NCBI GenBank assembly: GCA_947630215.1
Contig: CANRGX010000010.1
Location: forward strand, 1 to 58,310
Reading direction: 5' to 3'
DNA: 58,310 nucleotides
Source of the DNA: an uncultured Eisenbergiella sp.
GTDB taxonomy: Bacteria; Bacillota; Clostridia; Lachnospirales; Lachnospiraceae
The first letter of the stretch is position 1. Each line of letters begins with the position of its first letter. Made by a program: the position numbers and the translations under genes. Below are positions 1 through 10,827 of this stretch, in pieces. The notes under the pieces are model-generated. The model ran no database searches. It had not been told where the DNA came from and saw only the letters and a list, made by a program, of their open reading frames with translations.

Positions 1-705
<705 letters not shown>

Positions 706-709
<4 letters not shown>

Positions 710-3700
710 GTACATTCAATATGGTTGCATCTATGAATGAAAGTACGGTGGTGTCGGAGTATACACCGGAGAGCAGGCGTTCCGACAGTTATCAGAGTGA
801 GGCAGAACTTGAAAAAGAACTGATCCGTATGCTGACAGAGCAGGGGTATGAATATCTGCAAATTCATTCAGAAGCCGAATTAATAGAAAATCTTAGGAAC
901 AAATTAGAGCAGTTGAATGGCTATGATTTCACAGACAGCGAGTGGGAGAAATTTTTTCGGGAGCATATTGCCAATGCCAATGAGGGTATTGTGGAAAAGA
1001 CACGAACCATTCAGGAGGATTACACGAAAGTTTTAAAGTGCGATGATGGAAGTACGAAGAATATCAGGTTACTTGATAAGGGAAATATACATAACAACCG
1101 ATTGCAGGTAATCAACCAGTATGAAGTGCAGGGAAAAGTAGGAAATGCCGCAAAAGACAGTACTAACCCTGCGAATTATGATAACCGTTATGATGTGACG
1201 ATTCTTGTGAATGGTCTGCCTCTTGTGCATATAGAATTAAAAAGGCGGGGAGTGGCAATCAGGGAGGCCTTTAATCAGATTAACCGTTATCAGCGTGACA
1301 GTTTTTGGAGTGGATGTGGATTATACGAGTATGTACAGATATTCATTATCTCGAATGGCACGAATACGAAATATTATTCCAACACCACAAGGTTTTCCCA
1401 TTTAAAGGAACAGGAGAATAAAACCGGTAAAGGGAAAAAGACAAGCAACAGTTTTGAATTTACCTCATTTTGGGCGGACGCAAATAATAAAGTGATACCT
1501 GATCTTTTGGATTTTACAAAAACCTTTTTGTCCAAACATACGATCCTAAACATTTTGACAAAGTATTGCATATTTACCTCAGAAGAAATGCTCCTTGTTA
1601 TGCGCCCCTATCAGATAGCAGCTACGGAGAAGATATTAAACCGCATAGAAATAGCTACAAATTATAAGAAATTAGGAACACTGGATGCAGGAGGCTATGT
1701 CTGGCATACAACAGGAAGCGGAAAGACATTGACTTCTTTTAAGACAGCGCAGCTCGCGAGCCAACTCGATTTTGTTGACAAAGTGCTGTTTGTGGTGGAT
1801 AGAAAAGACCTTGATTATCAGACAATGAAAGAATATGACCGCTTCCAGAAGGGAGCGGCAAACAGCAACACATCAACCGCAATTTTGCAGCGGCAATTGG
1901 AAAACAAGGACAAGAACAGGAATTACCATGAGTACAAGATAATCATAACCACTATTCAGAAATTAGACGGATTTATCCGCAAAAACAAAGGACATGAAAT
2001 ATTTAACAAGCATGTTGTCCTGATATTTGATGAGTGCCACAGGTCGCAGTTTGGGGATATGCATACGGCGATTATCAAGAACTTTAAGAAATATCATATC
2101 TTTGGGTTTACAGGGACACCGATATTTTCGGTCAATGCGGCAGGAAGTGGCAAGCATGTTGATCTGCGGACGACACCGCAGGCTTTCGGGGAAAAGCTAC
2201 ATACCTATACCATTGTTGATGCAATCAATGACGGAAATGTACTTCCGTTTCGCATCGACTATATTACCACGATTAAGGATAGCGATAGGACGAAGGACAA
2301 GCAGATATCGGCAATAGACACAGAGAAGGCGCTCTTAAATCAGTCACGCATTAGAGAAATTGTTTCTTATATATTAGGACATTTTGATCAAAAGACAAAG
2401 CGTAATGGGGGAGAGAGTTTCACATTCTCTGTACTTGCAAATGTAGAAGAAGTAGCTACGGCAGCAAGTAGCCGGGCAAAGGACAGAAACAAGATAGAGG
2501 AAAAGAAGAATGAAATCCGTATGAGAGGTTTTAACTCCATATTTGCAGTAAGCTCTATAGAGGCGGCTAAATTATATTATACAGAGTTTAAATGCCAGAT
2601 GAAGGATCTGCCAGAGGCAAAAAAACTTCGAGTTGCCACGATATTCAGTTATGGTGTCAATGAGGCGGAAAATGATGATTTTGTAGTTGATGAAAATTCC
2701 GAAAATACAGACGGATTGGATCAAAGTTCGCGGGATTTTCTAGAAAGCGCTATTGATGATTATAATAAGATGTTTTCCACTGCCTACGATACATCAAGCG
2801 AAAAGTTTCAAAACTATTATAAAGATGTATCCCTTAGAATGAAAAACAGAGAGATAGACATTCTGATTGTTGTGAATATGTTTCTTACCGGATTTGATGC
2901 AACAACATTGAATACTCTCTGGGTGGACAAAAATTTGAAATACCACGGACTTTTGCAGGCGTTCTCTCGTACCAATCGTATTCTCAATTCTGTCAAGACA
3001 TTCGGGAACATTGTCTGCTTCCGTAATCTGGAACAGGAGACGAATGATGCAATCGCACTCTTTGGGAATAAAGAAGCGGGCGGCATCGTCCTATTAAAAA
3101 ATTATGCAAGTTATTATAATGGGTATGATGAAAACGGAAAGCACCATGAGGGATATACAGAACTGATTGAAAGGTTGCAGACAATGTTCCCGCTTGAGAA
3201 TTTCTCAGAACTTGGGGAGCAGGACAAGAAGAAATTTATTTCTTTGTATGGTGCGATCTTGAAAATGAGGAATATCTTATCTGCCTTTGATGACTTTGCT
3301 GGGCAGGAGATACTTTCACCGCGAGATTTTCAGGATTATCAGAGTGAGTATATAGATCTTTATCATGAGTTTAAACCGAAAAAGGGAGAAAAAGAAAATA
3401 TCAACGACGATATAGTTTTTGAAATCGAACTTGTCAAGCAGATTGAGGTCAATATTGATTATATTTTGATGCTTGTGAAGAAATACCAGAAGGACGGGAA
3501 TAAAGATAAAGAAATTGTAGTCACGATTGAAAAGGCAGTTAATTCAAGCTTCAACCTGCGGAGTAAAATAGAACTTATCAGAGAATTTCTGTCCAAAGTC
3601 AATGCTGATACCGAGGTTGACAGGGAATGGCTGAGATATGTTGACGAACAGCGGGAACATGACCTTGATGCAATCATAAAAGATGAGAAGCTAAAGGAAA

Positions 3701-3900
3701 AGGAAACACATTTATTTATCGAAAACTCTTTTCGTGACGGAGTATTAAAAACGACAGGTACGGATATTGATGCGATCATGCCGGCAGTATCAAGGTTTGG
3801 TGGCGGCAGTACCGGAAATCGAACTGAAGCTAAGAAAAGGATGATTAATAGATTGATGGTATATTTTGAGAAGTATTTAGATTTGGTGGCAATAAAATAG
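706..3900 (+). CDS. hsdR: Type I restriction enzyme R subunit (nuclease and translocase)
   Basis: ATP-driven DNA translocase and endonuclease of a type I restriction system, 1,064 residues, the usual HsdR size. The N-terminal PD-(D/E)xK nuclease is visible at about 161-182, with Asp163 in RYDVTILVNG and Glu177/Lys179 in HIELKRRG. The superfamily 2 helicase motor follows: Walker A HTTGSGKT (334-341), VVDRKDLD (363-370), DECH box FDECHRSQFG (441-450), then FGFTGTP. The C-terminal third is helical and charged, as expected for the part that docks on the methyltransferase core. The start overlaps the hsdS stop by four bases (ATGA), indicating translational coupling. All motifs look intact, so when hsdS is in frame the system should be active. 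Confidence 0.96.
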
Positions 3901-4030
3901 CATAACAATTAACCAAGCAGATGATGAACGTGCTGAAAAAACTCAAAAGGAACTGAAAGAAAACAGGAAATCTCTGGATAATGTAGGTAGATAAATTGAT
4001 AACAAAAATATTATTAAAAGGATGTTGTAT

Positions 4031-7000
4031 ATGATAGAAGCTATACTTGGAGAGTTAGTTGCTGCAGGTGGAACAGAAATTGTCATTGCAGCAGGAGAAC
4101 ATCTGGCGAAGAAAATAAAACATTGTAAAGATATAAAGAAACTCTTTGCAGATACTGGTGAGTTCTTTATAGATTTCGAACCACAAGCGGAGCAGTTATT
4201 CCAGGATATGTCATTGGTTCTATCAAAAGAGAATATGATTATAATTGCGAATGAATTGAAGACGGATTCTGGTTATACATTTAAGGAACGATTGCTTAAT
4301 TCACTTATTCTTCTGATGGATAAATATGAAATCCCGAGAGAATATGCAATATTTTATGCTAATAGCATTTTATATACCATTCTGAATCAATTACCTGAAG
4401 TTGCACCACAAAAATATGATAGATATTTTCAAAGTGAATGGCGTAAAGAACAGGAAAAAACTTTATCAGAAATAAAGCAAAAAATAGAAAAGGTTAATTG
4501 TGAAATAGCACTTTATAATAGCAAATCAATTTCTATAGAATCGGCAGACCAATTAGATATTAGGATAAGAAAACAAACTAATAATCCTCGTATTGGAATA
4601 GAATTTTTTGATATTGATGATGATAACTTCAAAGAACTATTTGAGGACCAAAAAGTAAATGAGATTGTGCGTGTGCGTGCAAAATGTAGGGAGGAAGCCG
4701 TATACTGCATCATTAACGAATTGTGGAGGAGCAATGAAAAAAGAGCTATTTTTGTAGTGAAAAGCTTAGAAGATTGGGATAAATTGTCTCAGTCTGATTC
4801 TACTGATAATATATATATTCCGTGGTTTTGGGCGGAAGAAATCTGTGCAATAGAGAATAATACAAACATTTTTATATACACAGAAGGAGTTCCGTCCTTT
4901 TCTCATGATGAAATAATACTGAGGCCTAGAACCTTTCGAACTATTAGCAATGCATTAGTTAAAGCGGGTATGGGGATAGAAGAAGCTAACAACCTTGTAA
5001 GCGAAACACATGGACTATATATTCCCATGAAAAGGAAAATCTTTAATGGACAGTACTTGAAAAAGCCAGAATGGGTTGACAGATTATCATGTAACATTAA
5101 GAAGACAGCCTTACTAATAGGACAGTGGACTGACTTGGATGGGGATAAGATTGTTGTTTCCTGCTTGAGTGGTATGGCCTATGATGATTTTGTTGATGCC
5201 ATCATGCCTTTTTCACAAGGCGATGATCCATTTGTTCATGTTGTCAAGAGCAATGGTAATAGAGCATTCTATTTGGCGAGCGTTGAAAATTCGTGGGAAT
5301 ATTTAGATATTGAAAATGAAGATATAATCTGGAAAAAATTTAAAGAATTATTTATTGAAGTATTAAATGAATCTGAAAAATTATTTGTTTATACTACTCA
5401 AGAGCGTATGCTGGCTCAGTTTAAGGGCGAGCATCTGTTTTGGTCTTCAATACTACGAAATGGTATGATACGTAGTTTGATAATGAAGGCTTTTTATAGA
5501 AATGACAGTAAATTTCAAGCATCGCTTGACGCTTTAATGTATCAGTTGTTAGAAAACATACAGACTGAAGAACAGTGGAAGTACATATCAAATTTCTTTG
5601 TGGATTTATGTGAGGTTTCACCTAAAGCGGTAATGGATAGGTTGTTTTTAGAGCTTGAGAAGCCAACAGGATTAATGAGTTTATTTGATTCGCAAACTTC
5701 GGATTTTATTCTGGGTAAGAATTACTATATTAATATTTTATTTGGTGTAGACGAATTCCTTGTTCAAGATGAGTATGCGAGCCGTGGGTTTGAATGGTTA
5801 TTAAAACTTGATGATAAATCATACGATTATAAGAGCAATTCACCTAAAGACTCTATTAGTAAAGTTTTATGTTCTTGGTATAATTTTTCTGCGTTCAAAG
5901 CGGTTGATGAAAAAGTTACGGCAGCTATGAAGGCTTTAGAATTAGATAGGAATGCTTGGGATTATGTGTTTGAAGCACTTCCGACAAATAATAGAAGTGT
6001 ATTTGGTGAGATTCATAAGCCTAAGTATCGTCAACATGTTGATACAGGAGTAGTTGCGGTTCAGGAAATGCTTCAAGTTGTAGAGCAATATGTACTATTA
6101 CTAGTCGAAAAAACTGATTTTATTCCAGATAGATGCGCAAAGCTACTGGGAATAGCGGATAAACTGTCAGAGAAGATATTGAATAAGATTTTTGATACCG
6201 TATTGTACCAAGTTGCTCAAATGTCTGCGTTTGAACAGGCTAATTTAAAAAAGCAAATCAGGCAAATAATCTATAAGCATAGATATTATGCTTCGGCTTC
6301 TTGGGCAATGGGGGAGGAAAAGGTAAAGAAATATGAAGGCCTTTTGAACGAGATTTCTATTTCTGTTCCCGAGTACGAGTATGTGTACCTATTTGAGTCT
6401 GATAGAAATGATATACTGCTTACCCCAATTCCTTATGATCAAGACGGAAGATTTGACGCAAACGACGAAAAAACCCAAGAAATTATAAAGGCAAAGATTG
6501 CAGAGTTTAAAGAAAAAGGATTGGACTTATCAATACTTGCAGAGGCTTGCGCTTCATGCAAGACATCTAATTTGGGCAGATTTCTAGCACTATATGATAA
6601 TGAGGAGATCTTCAATCAGAATACATTTGAAATTCTATATAATGCGCAAGAATGCAAGTCTTTAGCATTAGATTATTGCAAAAGAATGTATGTAAAAGAC
6701 AAAGCTGTCTTTGAAAAAGTAATGGAAAAAAAGGAAGAAATGAAATATGAAGATGGCTTTATTGTTGAAATGTATCGTATACAAGCTTTAGTCGCGGAAG
6801 ATATACCGCTGGTTGACTCTGCTACAGAAAGTATAAAGGCACTTTTTTGGAAAAACGAAATATACTTGAATAAAAACTATGAGTGGGCTTTGAACGAATG
6901 TAAAAAATACGGAACAATTTCTGTGTATGTAGGACTGTTATTCCGGGCTAATATGAAAAATAAGTTTAGCAATGACATTCTGTTTGATTATGTAGTTGAC

Positions 7001-7747
7001 ATTTATAAGATGCCGCATGACGAACAGGTAGGAAATATAGGATATTATATCTCAGAACTGATAGAACCTCTTCAAAAGGAATATGTGCTGATTCCTGAAA
7101 AGGCGCAAAAATTGGTTGAACTTGAGATACATTTCTTTGGCTTGCTTGATTGGAAACAAATGAAGTGTTTTCGGAATGAGATTAGTAGGACACCTGAAGT
7201 ATTTGCAGAAATTGTATCGATAATTTTTAAAAGGGATGATATAGAAAAAAAAGAAGAAAAAACAGATGAACAGAAACAGCTAGTAAGTTTGCTTTATCGT
7301 TTGTATCATATGGCACATTTTTGCCCTGCTGAAAAGAACGGAACAGTTAATTCAAGCGATTTAGACAATTGGCTAAGCGGACTTAAAAACCTTTTAAAAA
7401 AGAATCATCAAGAAAGCTTATTTGGTTTTTTAGTTGGCCGATTATTTGCCTTTTCGCCACAAGGGAAAGACGGTTATCATCCTTGCGAAGCGGTACGCGA
7501 GGCAATTGAGAAATATGCAGATAATAGTATGGCAACAGAATACAGAGTCACTTTATTTAATGAAAGAGGTGTATTTAGTCCAACAGAAGGCAGAGCAGAA
7601 AAGGCTATAGCAGAAAAGCATAAATCGACAGCAGACTATTTCAAGATTAAATATCCCAAGACCGCAGAAATATACTATGAAATGTACCGGCAATATATGG
7701 CTGAGGCTGAGGAAGAAAGGAATAGAGCTGAAAATGGGCATTTCTAG
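4031..7747 (+). CDS. Very large protein with degenerate STAND-like core and helical-repeat C-terminus, partner of the kinase
   Basis: I do not recognise a named family for this 1,238-residue protein. ATG 4031 is preferred over ATG 4022 because AAAAGG lies immediately before 4022, giving proper spacing only to 4031. Residues 1-135 are helical with a Gly/Ala-rich start. About 140-165 is a charged coiled-coil. About 190-450 alternates predicted strands and helices (RAIFVVKS, NIFIYTEGVPSF, LRPRTFRTISNALVKAG, ANNLVSETHGLYIP), recalling the ATPase and winged-helix region of STAND proteins, but no intact Walker A motif is seen where one would be expected. From 450 to the end it is almost all amphipathic helix, TPR- or HEAT-like. 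It follows hsdR by 130 bp and overlaps the kinase gene by 14 bp, suggesting one operon. A role as sensor or scaffold in defence is inference. Confidence 0.6.
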   Translation: MIEAILGELVAAGGTEIVIAAGEHLAKKIKHCKDIKKLFADTGEFFIDFEPQAEQLFQDMSLVLSKENMIIIANELKTDSGYTFKERLLNSLILLMDKYEIPREYAIFYANSILYTILNQLPEVAPQKYDRYFQSEWRKEQEKTLSEIKQKIEKVNCEIALYNSKSISIESADQLDIRIRKQTNNPRIGIEFFDIDDDNFKELFEDQKVNEIVRVRAKCREEAVYCIINELWRSNEKRAIFVVKSLEDWDKLSQSDSTDNIYIPWFWAEEICAIENNTNIFIYTEGVPSFSHDEIILRPRTFRTISNALVKAGMGIEEANNLVSETHGLYIPMKRKIFNGQYLKKPEWVDRLSCNIKKTALLIGQWTDLDGDKIVVSCLSGMAYDDFVDAIMPFSQGDDPFVHVVKSNGNRAFYLASVENSWEYLDIENEDIIWKKFKELFIEVLNESEKLFVYTTQERMLAQFKGEHLFWSSILRNGMIRSLIMKAFYRNDSKFQASLDALMYQLLENIQTEEQWKYISNFFVDLCEVSPKAVMDRLFLELEKPTGLMSLFDSQTSDFILGKNYYINILFGVDEFLVQDEYASRGFEWLLKLDDKSYDYKSNSPKDSISKVLCSWYNFSAFKAVDEKVTAAMKALELDRNAWDYVFEALPTNNRSVFGEIHKPKYRQHVDTGVVAVQEMLQVVEQYVLLLVEKTDFIPDRCAKLLGIADKLSEKILNKIFDTVLYQVAQMSAFEQANLKKQIRQIIYKHRYYASASWAMGEEKVKKYEGLLNEISISVPEYEYVYLFESDRNDILLTPIPYDQDGRFDANDEKTQEIIKAKIAEFKEKGLDLSILAEACASCKTSNLGRFLALYDNEEIFNQNTFEILYNAQECKSLALDYCKRMYVKDKAVFEKVMEKKEEMKYEDGFIVEMYRIQALVAEDIPLVDSATESIKALFWKNEIYLNKNYEWALNECKKYGTISVYVGLLFRANMKNKFSNDILFDYVVDIYKMPHDEQVGNIGYYISELIEPLQKEYVLIPEKAQKLVELEIHFFGLLDWKQMKCFRNEISRTPEVFAEIVSIIFKRDDIEKKEEKTDEQKQLVSLLYRLYHMAHFCPAEKNGTVNSSDLDNWLSGLKNLLKKNHQESLFGFLVGRLFAFSPQGKDGYHPCEAVREAIEKYADNSMATEYRVTLFNERGVFSPTEGRAEKAIAEKHKSTADYFKIKYPKTAEIYYEMYRQYMAEAEEERNRAENGHF

Positions 7748-9166
7748 CGATGTTATGCCCCAAATGGGCAGTAGAATTGAAGGAAAACATGGCATATACG
7801 AGCTTGGCGGTGAGCTTGGACATGGAGGAAATGGTATTGTATTTGATGTTCATATTGTGGACAGGAAAGATGATTTTCTGCGTGAAGGACAAGAAGTAGT
7901 TATCAAGATATTAAAGATTTCACATATTAAGAATATTGAGGAAAGAGAAAAAGACGAGAACGCTTTCAACGAGAAGTCAAAGCTGTTCGAAAAGTTATAG
8001 CTTCTGATCTGGATGTTTTACCTATAATTGATTCTTATATGGATGCTGATGATTACTCATGTGAGTGGTATGTGATGCCTAAAGCAAAAGAGTATAAGTA
8101 CAACAGAAGTGGGGCAGAGCTGGAAAAACTTAAGCAAATGCGTCGGGTGGGAGTTATACTATCAAAATTGCATAAAATTGGAGTGTTTCATCGCGATATA
8201 AAACCTGCAAACATATTGTATTTTAAAAATCGGTGTTTTATCACGGATTTTGGCCTAGTTTGGAATGTCGAAGAAGAACGTCATATTACAGGAGAAAATG
8301 AGGCTTTAGGCCCTATTGGAATACGCCCACCAGAAATGGAAAGCCATGTAGAAAAATTGAACATAGAAATTGATTATCAAAAGGTTGACGTATATTTGTT
8401 TGTAAAAACTATATGGATTATTTTGACAGGAAATCATAATGGTTTTAGAGGAGAATACAACAGATCTGAGCGAATGATTTATTTGGATAAGGATAGGCTT
8501 AACTTGGGTAAATCCATAGAACCATTACATAAAATGATGGAAGCGGCAACTCGATATGACAATATTGAAAGGATAACGATAGATGAGTGCTTGGCTTATA
8601 TTGATCAGCAGATTGCGATAGCGGAAAACGCTATGTCGGATACCATTTTATCTTCACTAATATATGATGAAAGTGCTTCTGAGGTCAAGCATCATATTTC
8701 CTCAGATGTTACACTATTTAAGATGCCAGAAAAGATAACCGTAGCACTATCAAAAATGGTTAATATTGTTGAAGTTGTTGGAGAAGAGTATGGAGCGACT
8801 ATTTCGCTTGGATTATTGAATAGGATAGAGCGTGTAGGTGCAGATTTGTTTAAAATTAGTCTTAAAAATTATGCTCCCTTGGATGGTAGAAAGATTAGAA
8901 GAATTTGCGTTCGAATAACAGAGTTGTCTATCAGCAGTGATAATATAACCGAGATTTTGACAGGAACGATAATAAATAATGATGTCGTAAACCCTGTTGT
9001 GTCTAACCTGGGCGATTACATTATGAGCAAGGACATAGATGTAACGTTGAGTGGCAATTATAGATTTACGCTGAAAAATGCGATTTGCTATAGGGAAATT
9101 GTGTTTATGCCCAATTCAGCATCTTCGGCAACATGGCCTTATCATCAATGTAATAATCGCATGTAA
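7734..9166 (+). pseudogene. Hanks-type Ser/Thr protein kinase, interrupted by a one-base frameshift
   Basis: The ATG at 7734 follows an AGGAAGAAAGG-type ribosome binding site and overlaps the upstream gene by 14 bp. Frame 1 carries the glycine loop (GELGHGGNGIVF) and the VIK lysine segment, then stops at 7998-8000. The rest lies in the -1 frame: EWYVMPKAKEY hinge, catalytic loop HRDIKPANIL, ITDFGL metal motif and an RPPE segment in place of APE. Adding one A to the A5 run at 7948-7952 joins the frames into a natural sequence (EKRRERFQREVKAV, then DLDVLPIIDSY), giving about 477 residues. The last 170 residues form a beta-rich domain of unknown function. All catalytic motifs are intact, so the break is recent, a sequencing error, or a frameshift switch at the homopolymer. 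Confidence 0.8.
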
Positions 9167-9221
9167 TCTTCCTGGAATTGTTGCCATTGACCGCATCAAA
9201 CGGCTGGCTCTGTTCCCGACA

Positions 9222-9377
9222 CTAGGAGACCGCTTTTTCTAGGGTTTCGCCAGCTCGGTAGGTCCAGAGGATGAGTTTGTTGCCGGACTTTTGTTGAGCA
9301 CACAGGTATTCAATTAATGGTCTGTTTGGTTCACCGAGTTCAGGATATTTGCTGAAGCAAATGGTATATAGTTCGCC
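9222..9377 (-). pseudogene. Fragment of a small HAD-like hydrolase common on mobile elements
   Basis: On the minus strand about 50 codons read YPELGEPNRPLIEYLC and GNKLILWTYRAGETLEKAV, then stop. They resemble the central part of the small HAD-like proteins with a conserved (Y)P.(L/I)GEPN and KLILWTCR pattern that phages and conjugative elements often carry. The N-terminal DxD region is absent and the C-terminus is cut off straight after the LEKAV helix. It is a remnant, lying antisense behind the kinase gene. Confidence 0.55.
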
Positions 9378-9502
9378 CTGTGATAACACCATAATAACAA
9401 AAAATCCAAAAACCTCAGATACAAGGCGCATATCCAAGAAAAAAGTGGTGAAAATACTCTTAAAATCACCTGAAAACATAATGATTTCCGGCGCAAAAGT
9501 CC

Positions 9503-9555
9503 GTGAGGGCGGAAGAACGGTTGGATCCGGCAGGGTTGCGACTATCATTGAGTAA
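9503..9555 (+). pseudogene. Remnant of the 3' end of a tuf (elongation factor Tu) gene
   Basis: The codons before the TAA at 9553-9555 read VREGGRTVGSGRVATIIE, the conserved C-terminus of EF-Tu (domain 3). Upstream residues (LLKSPENIMISGAK) only loosely resemble the preceding EF-Tu strand and then the similarity is lost. Only about the last 18 codons are preserved, directly followed by a good terminator. This looks like the 3' end of tuf carried by, or left behind by, an integrating element, not a functional gene. Confidence 0.6.
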
Positions 9556-9589
9556 TCTTTGATAGTGTCTCTAAAAAGCTAGATTTATA

Positions 9590-9620
9590 GGGCTTTCCTA
9601 GGAATAGGGAAGCCCTTTTT
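9590..9620 (+). terminator. Rho-independent terminator behind the tuf remnant
   Basis: GGGCTTTCC (9590-9598) pairs with GGGAAGCCC (9607-9615) with one G-T wobble, followed by five T. It sits 34 bp after the tuf-like stop codon and probably came with that fragment. Confidence 0.85.
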
Positions 9621-9625
9621 GCGTC

Positions 9626-9859
9626 TTGAAAAAAGTGGAAAGAATAGCGAAAAATAAAGTTAGCGGTGCCAAAACGGTGCTAAAAACAAAAACTCCAGCG
9701 AATTTAGAGTGCGTTAGAGAAAATTCTTTGACATATAAGATACATCGTGTTAGTGGTGTGCCGGAAGGTACACACTATGAGATTGGCAAGTATGGACGAA
9801 TGCGGTGGGAGTATTTGAAAAAACACCAAAGAGGGGAATTATCAAGTTGGCTGTATTAA
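9626..9859 (+). pseudogene. TnpV-like transposon protein fragment
   Basis: A 77-codon frame with a TTG first codon. Its second half (EIGKYGRMRWEYLKKHQRG) matches the pattern of TnpV proteins of Tn4451/Tn916-type elements (IG.yGr.r..YLkehr). The usual C-terminal half of about 50 residues is missing because a stop follows SSWLY, and the N-terminal 40 residues look unrelated. It is best read as a truncated relic, with no good ribosome binding site visible. Confidence 0.4.
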
Positions 9860-9890
9860 AGAAATAGCAAATAAATAACAGACAGTTCAC

Positions 9891-9911
9891 AATTCAACTG
9901 GGAGTTGAATT
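9891..9911. promoter_or_regulatory. Perfect 9-bp inverted repeat upstream of the HTH-methyltransferase gene
   Basis: AATTCAACT (9891-9899) and AGTTGAATT (9903-9911) flank GGG. Outer bases TCACA and TTGTGA extend the pairing imperfectly. No T-run follows, so an operator or leader hairpin is more likely than a terminator. It is about 90 bp before the start of a gene encoding an XRE-type repressor domain, so autoregulation is plausible. Confidence 0.45.
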
Positions 9912-9999
9912 GATTTGTGATTTTCACTGGGGAGGTTATTGATTTATAGGGAAACCAATTTTATGATAATAATAGGAAGTGATAGAAGGAGATGGCACA

Positions 10000-10827
10000 A
10001 TGAATCATAATATTGGAGCTTTTATTGCAGCAAAGAGAAAAGAGTTGGGAATCACTCAGCAAAAATTGGCAGAGCAACTGAATGTTTCCTTTCAAGCTGT
10101 TTCAAAGTGGGAAAACGGAACGACAGTACCTGACACACTATTGTTATCACAATTGGCATCTGTGCTTAGAACATCAGTGGATACAATTCTTGGGTATAAA
10201 GCCGCACCAATCACAGAATATGAAAAAAAGTATGAAGGTGAGGATTATTATTGGGGGATTACACCGAATCGCCTATGCTATGAAATCATGAAACTTAAGC
10301 CTCCTGTAAAGCCATACAAGGTATTGGATATCGGTTGTGGAGAAGGAAAAGATGCCGTATTTTTAGCAAAAAATGGGTATATTGTTTCTGCGTTCGATGC
10401 GGCAAAAAAAGGGTTGGATAAAGCAAAGGAATTAGCGCAATTGCATCATGTAGATGTTAATTTTTTTCAAGCCGACATTAATGAATATGAGTTAAGTGAG
10501 GAGTATGATATCATTTTTTCAAGTGGAGTATTTCATTACCTTACACCCAATCGAAGGGAAGATTTTATCCGGAATCTGAAAGAGCATACTGCCATAAATG
10601 GAATACATGCAATCAATGTATTTGTTAAAAAACCATTTATTGAAGTTGCACCCGACAGTGAAGAAACGGAATTAAGAAACGAACCTTGGTATTCCGGAGA
10701 ACTTATGCGATACTACCATGATTGGATGTTCCATAAATACGAAGAAGTGATTTTTGATTGTAACAGTGGCGGAATCCCTCACAAGCATTGCATGAACGGA
10801 ATGGTTGCAGAGAATTTTCACGGATAG
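10000..10827 (+). CDS. XRE helix-turn-helix fused to class I SAM methyltransferase
   Basis: A 275-residue fusion. Residues 4-65 are a Cro/CI-type HTH (GITQQKLAEQLNVSFQAVSKWENGTTVPD, quoted in parts: ITQQKLAEQL and QAVSKWENG). From about 95 a Rossmann methyltransferase starts with motif I VLDIGCGEGKDAVFLAKNG, the TehB/tellurite-resistance style, then ADINEYEL and IIFSSGVFHYL. ATG 10000 is chosen because AGAAGGAG lies 7 bp upstream; an in-frame ATG at 9979 lacks one. The HTH should bind DNA and the enzyme domain should methylate a small molecule or protein; the substrate is unknown. Fusions of this kind are recurrent in Firmicutes and often regulate their own promoter. No partner gene adjoins it. 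Confidence 0.8.
   Translation: MNHNIGAFIAAKRKELGITQQKLAEQLNVSFQAVSKWENGTTVPDTLLLSQLASVLRTSVDTILGYKAAPITEYEKKYEGEDYYWGITPNRLCYEIMKLKPPVKPYKVLDIGCGEGKDAVFLAKNGYIVSAFDAAKKGLDKAKELAQLHHVDVNFFQADINEYELSEEYDIIFSSGVFHYLTPNRREDFIRNLKEHTAINGIHAINVFVKKPFIEVAPDSEETELRNEPWYSGELMRYYHDWMFHKYEEVIFDCNSGGIPHKHCMNGMVAENFHG

Noticed and set aside
3901-4030. Small gene between hsdR and the large protein
   Set aside because: An open stretch of about 30 codons (ADDERAEKTQKELKENRKSL) has no start codon and is too short; probably debris.
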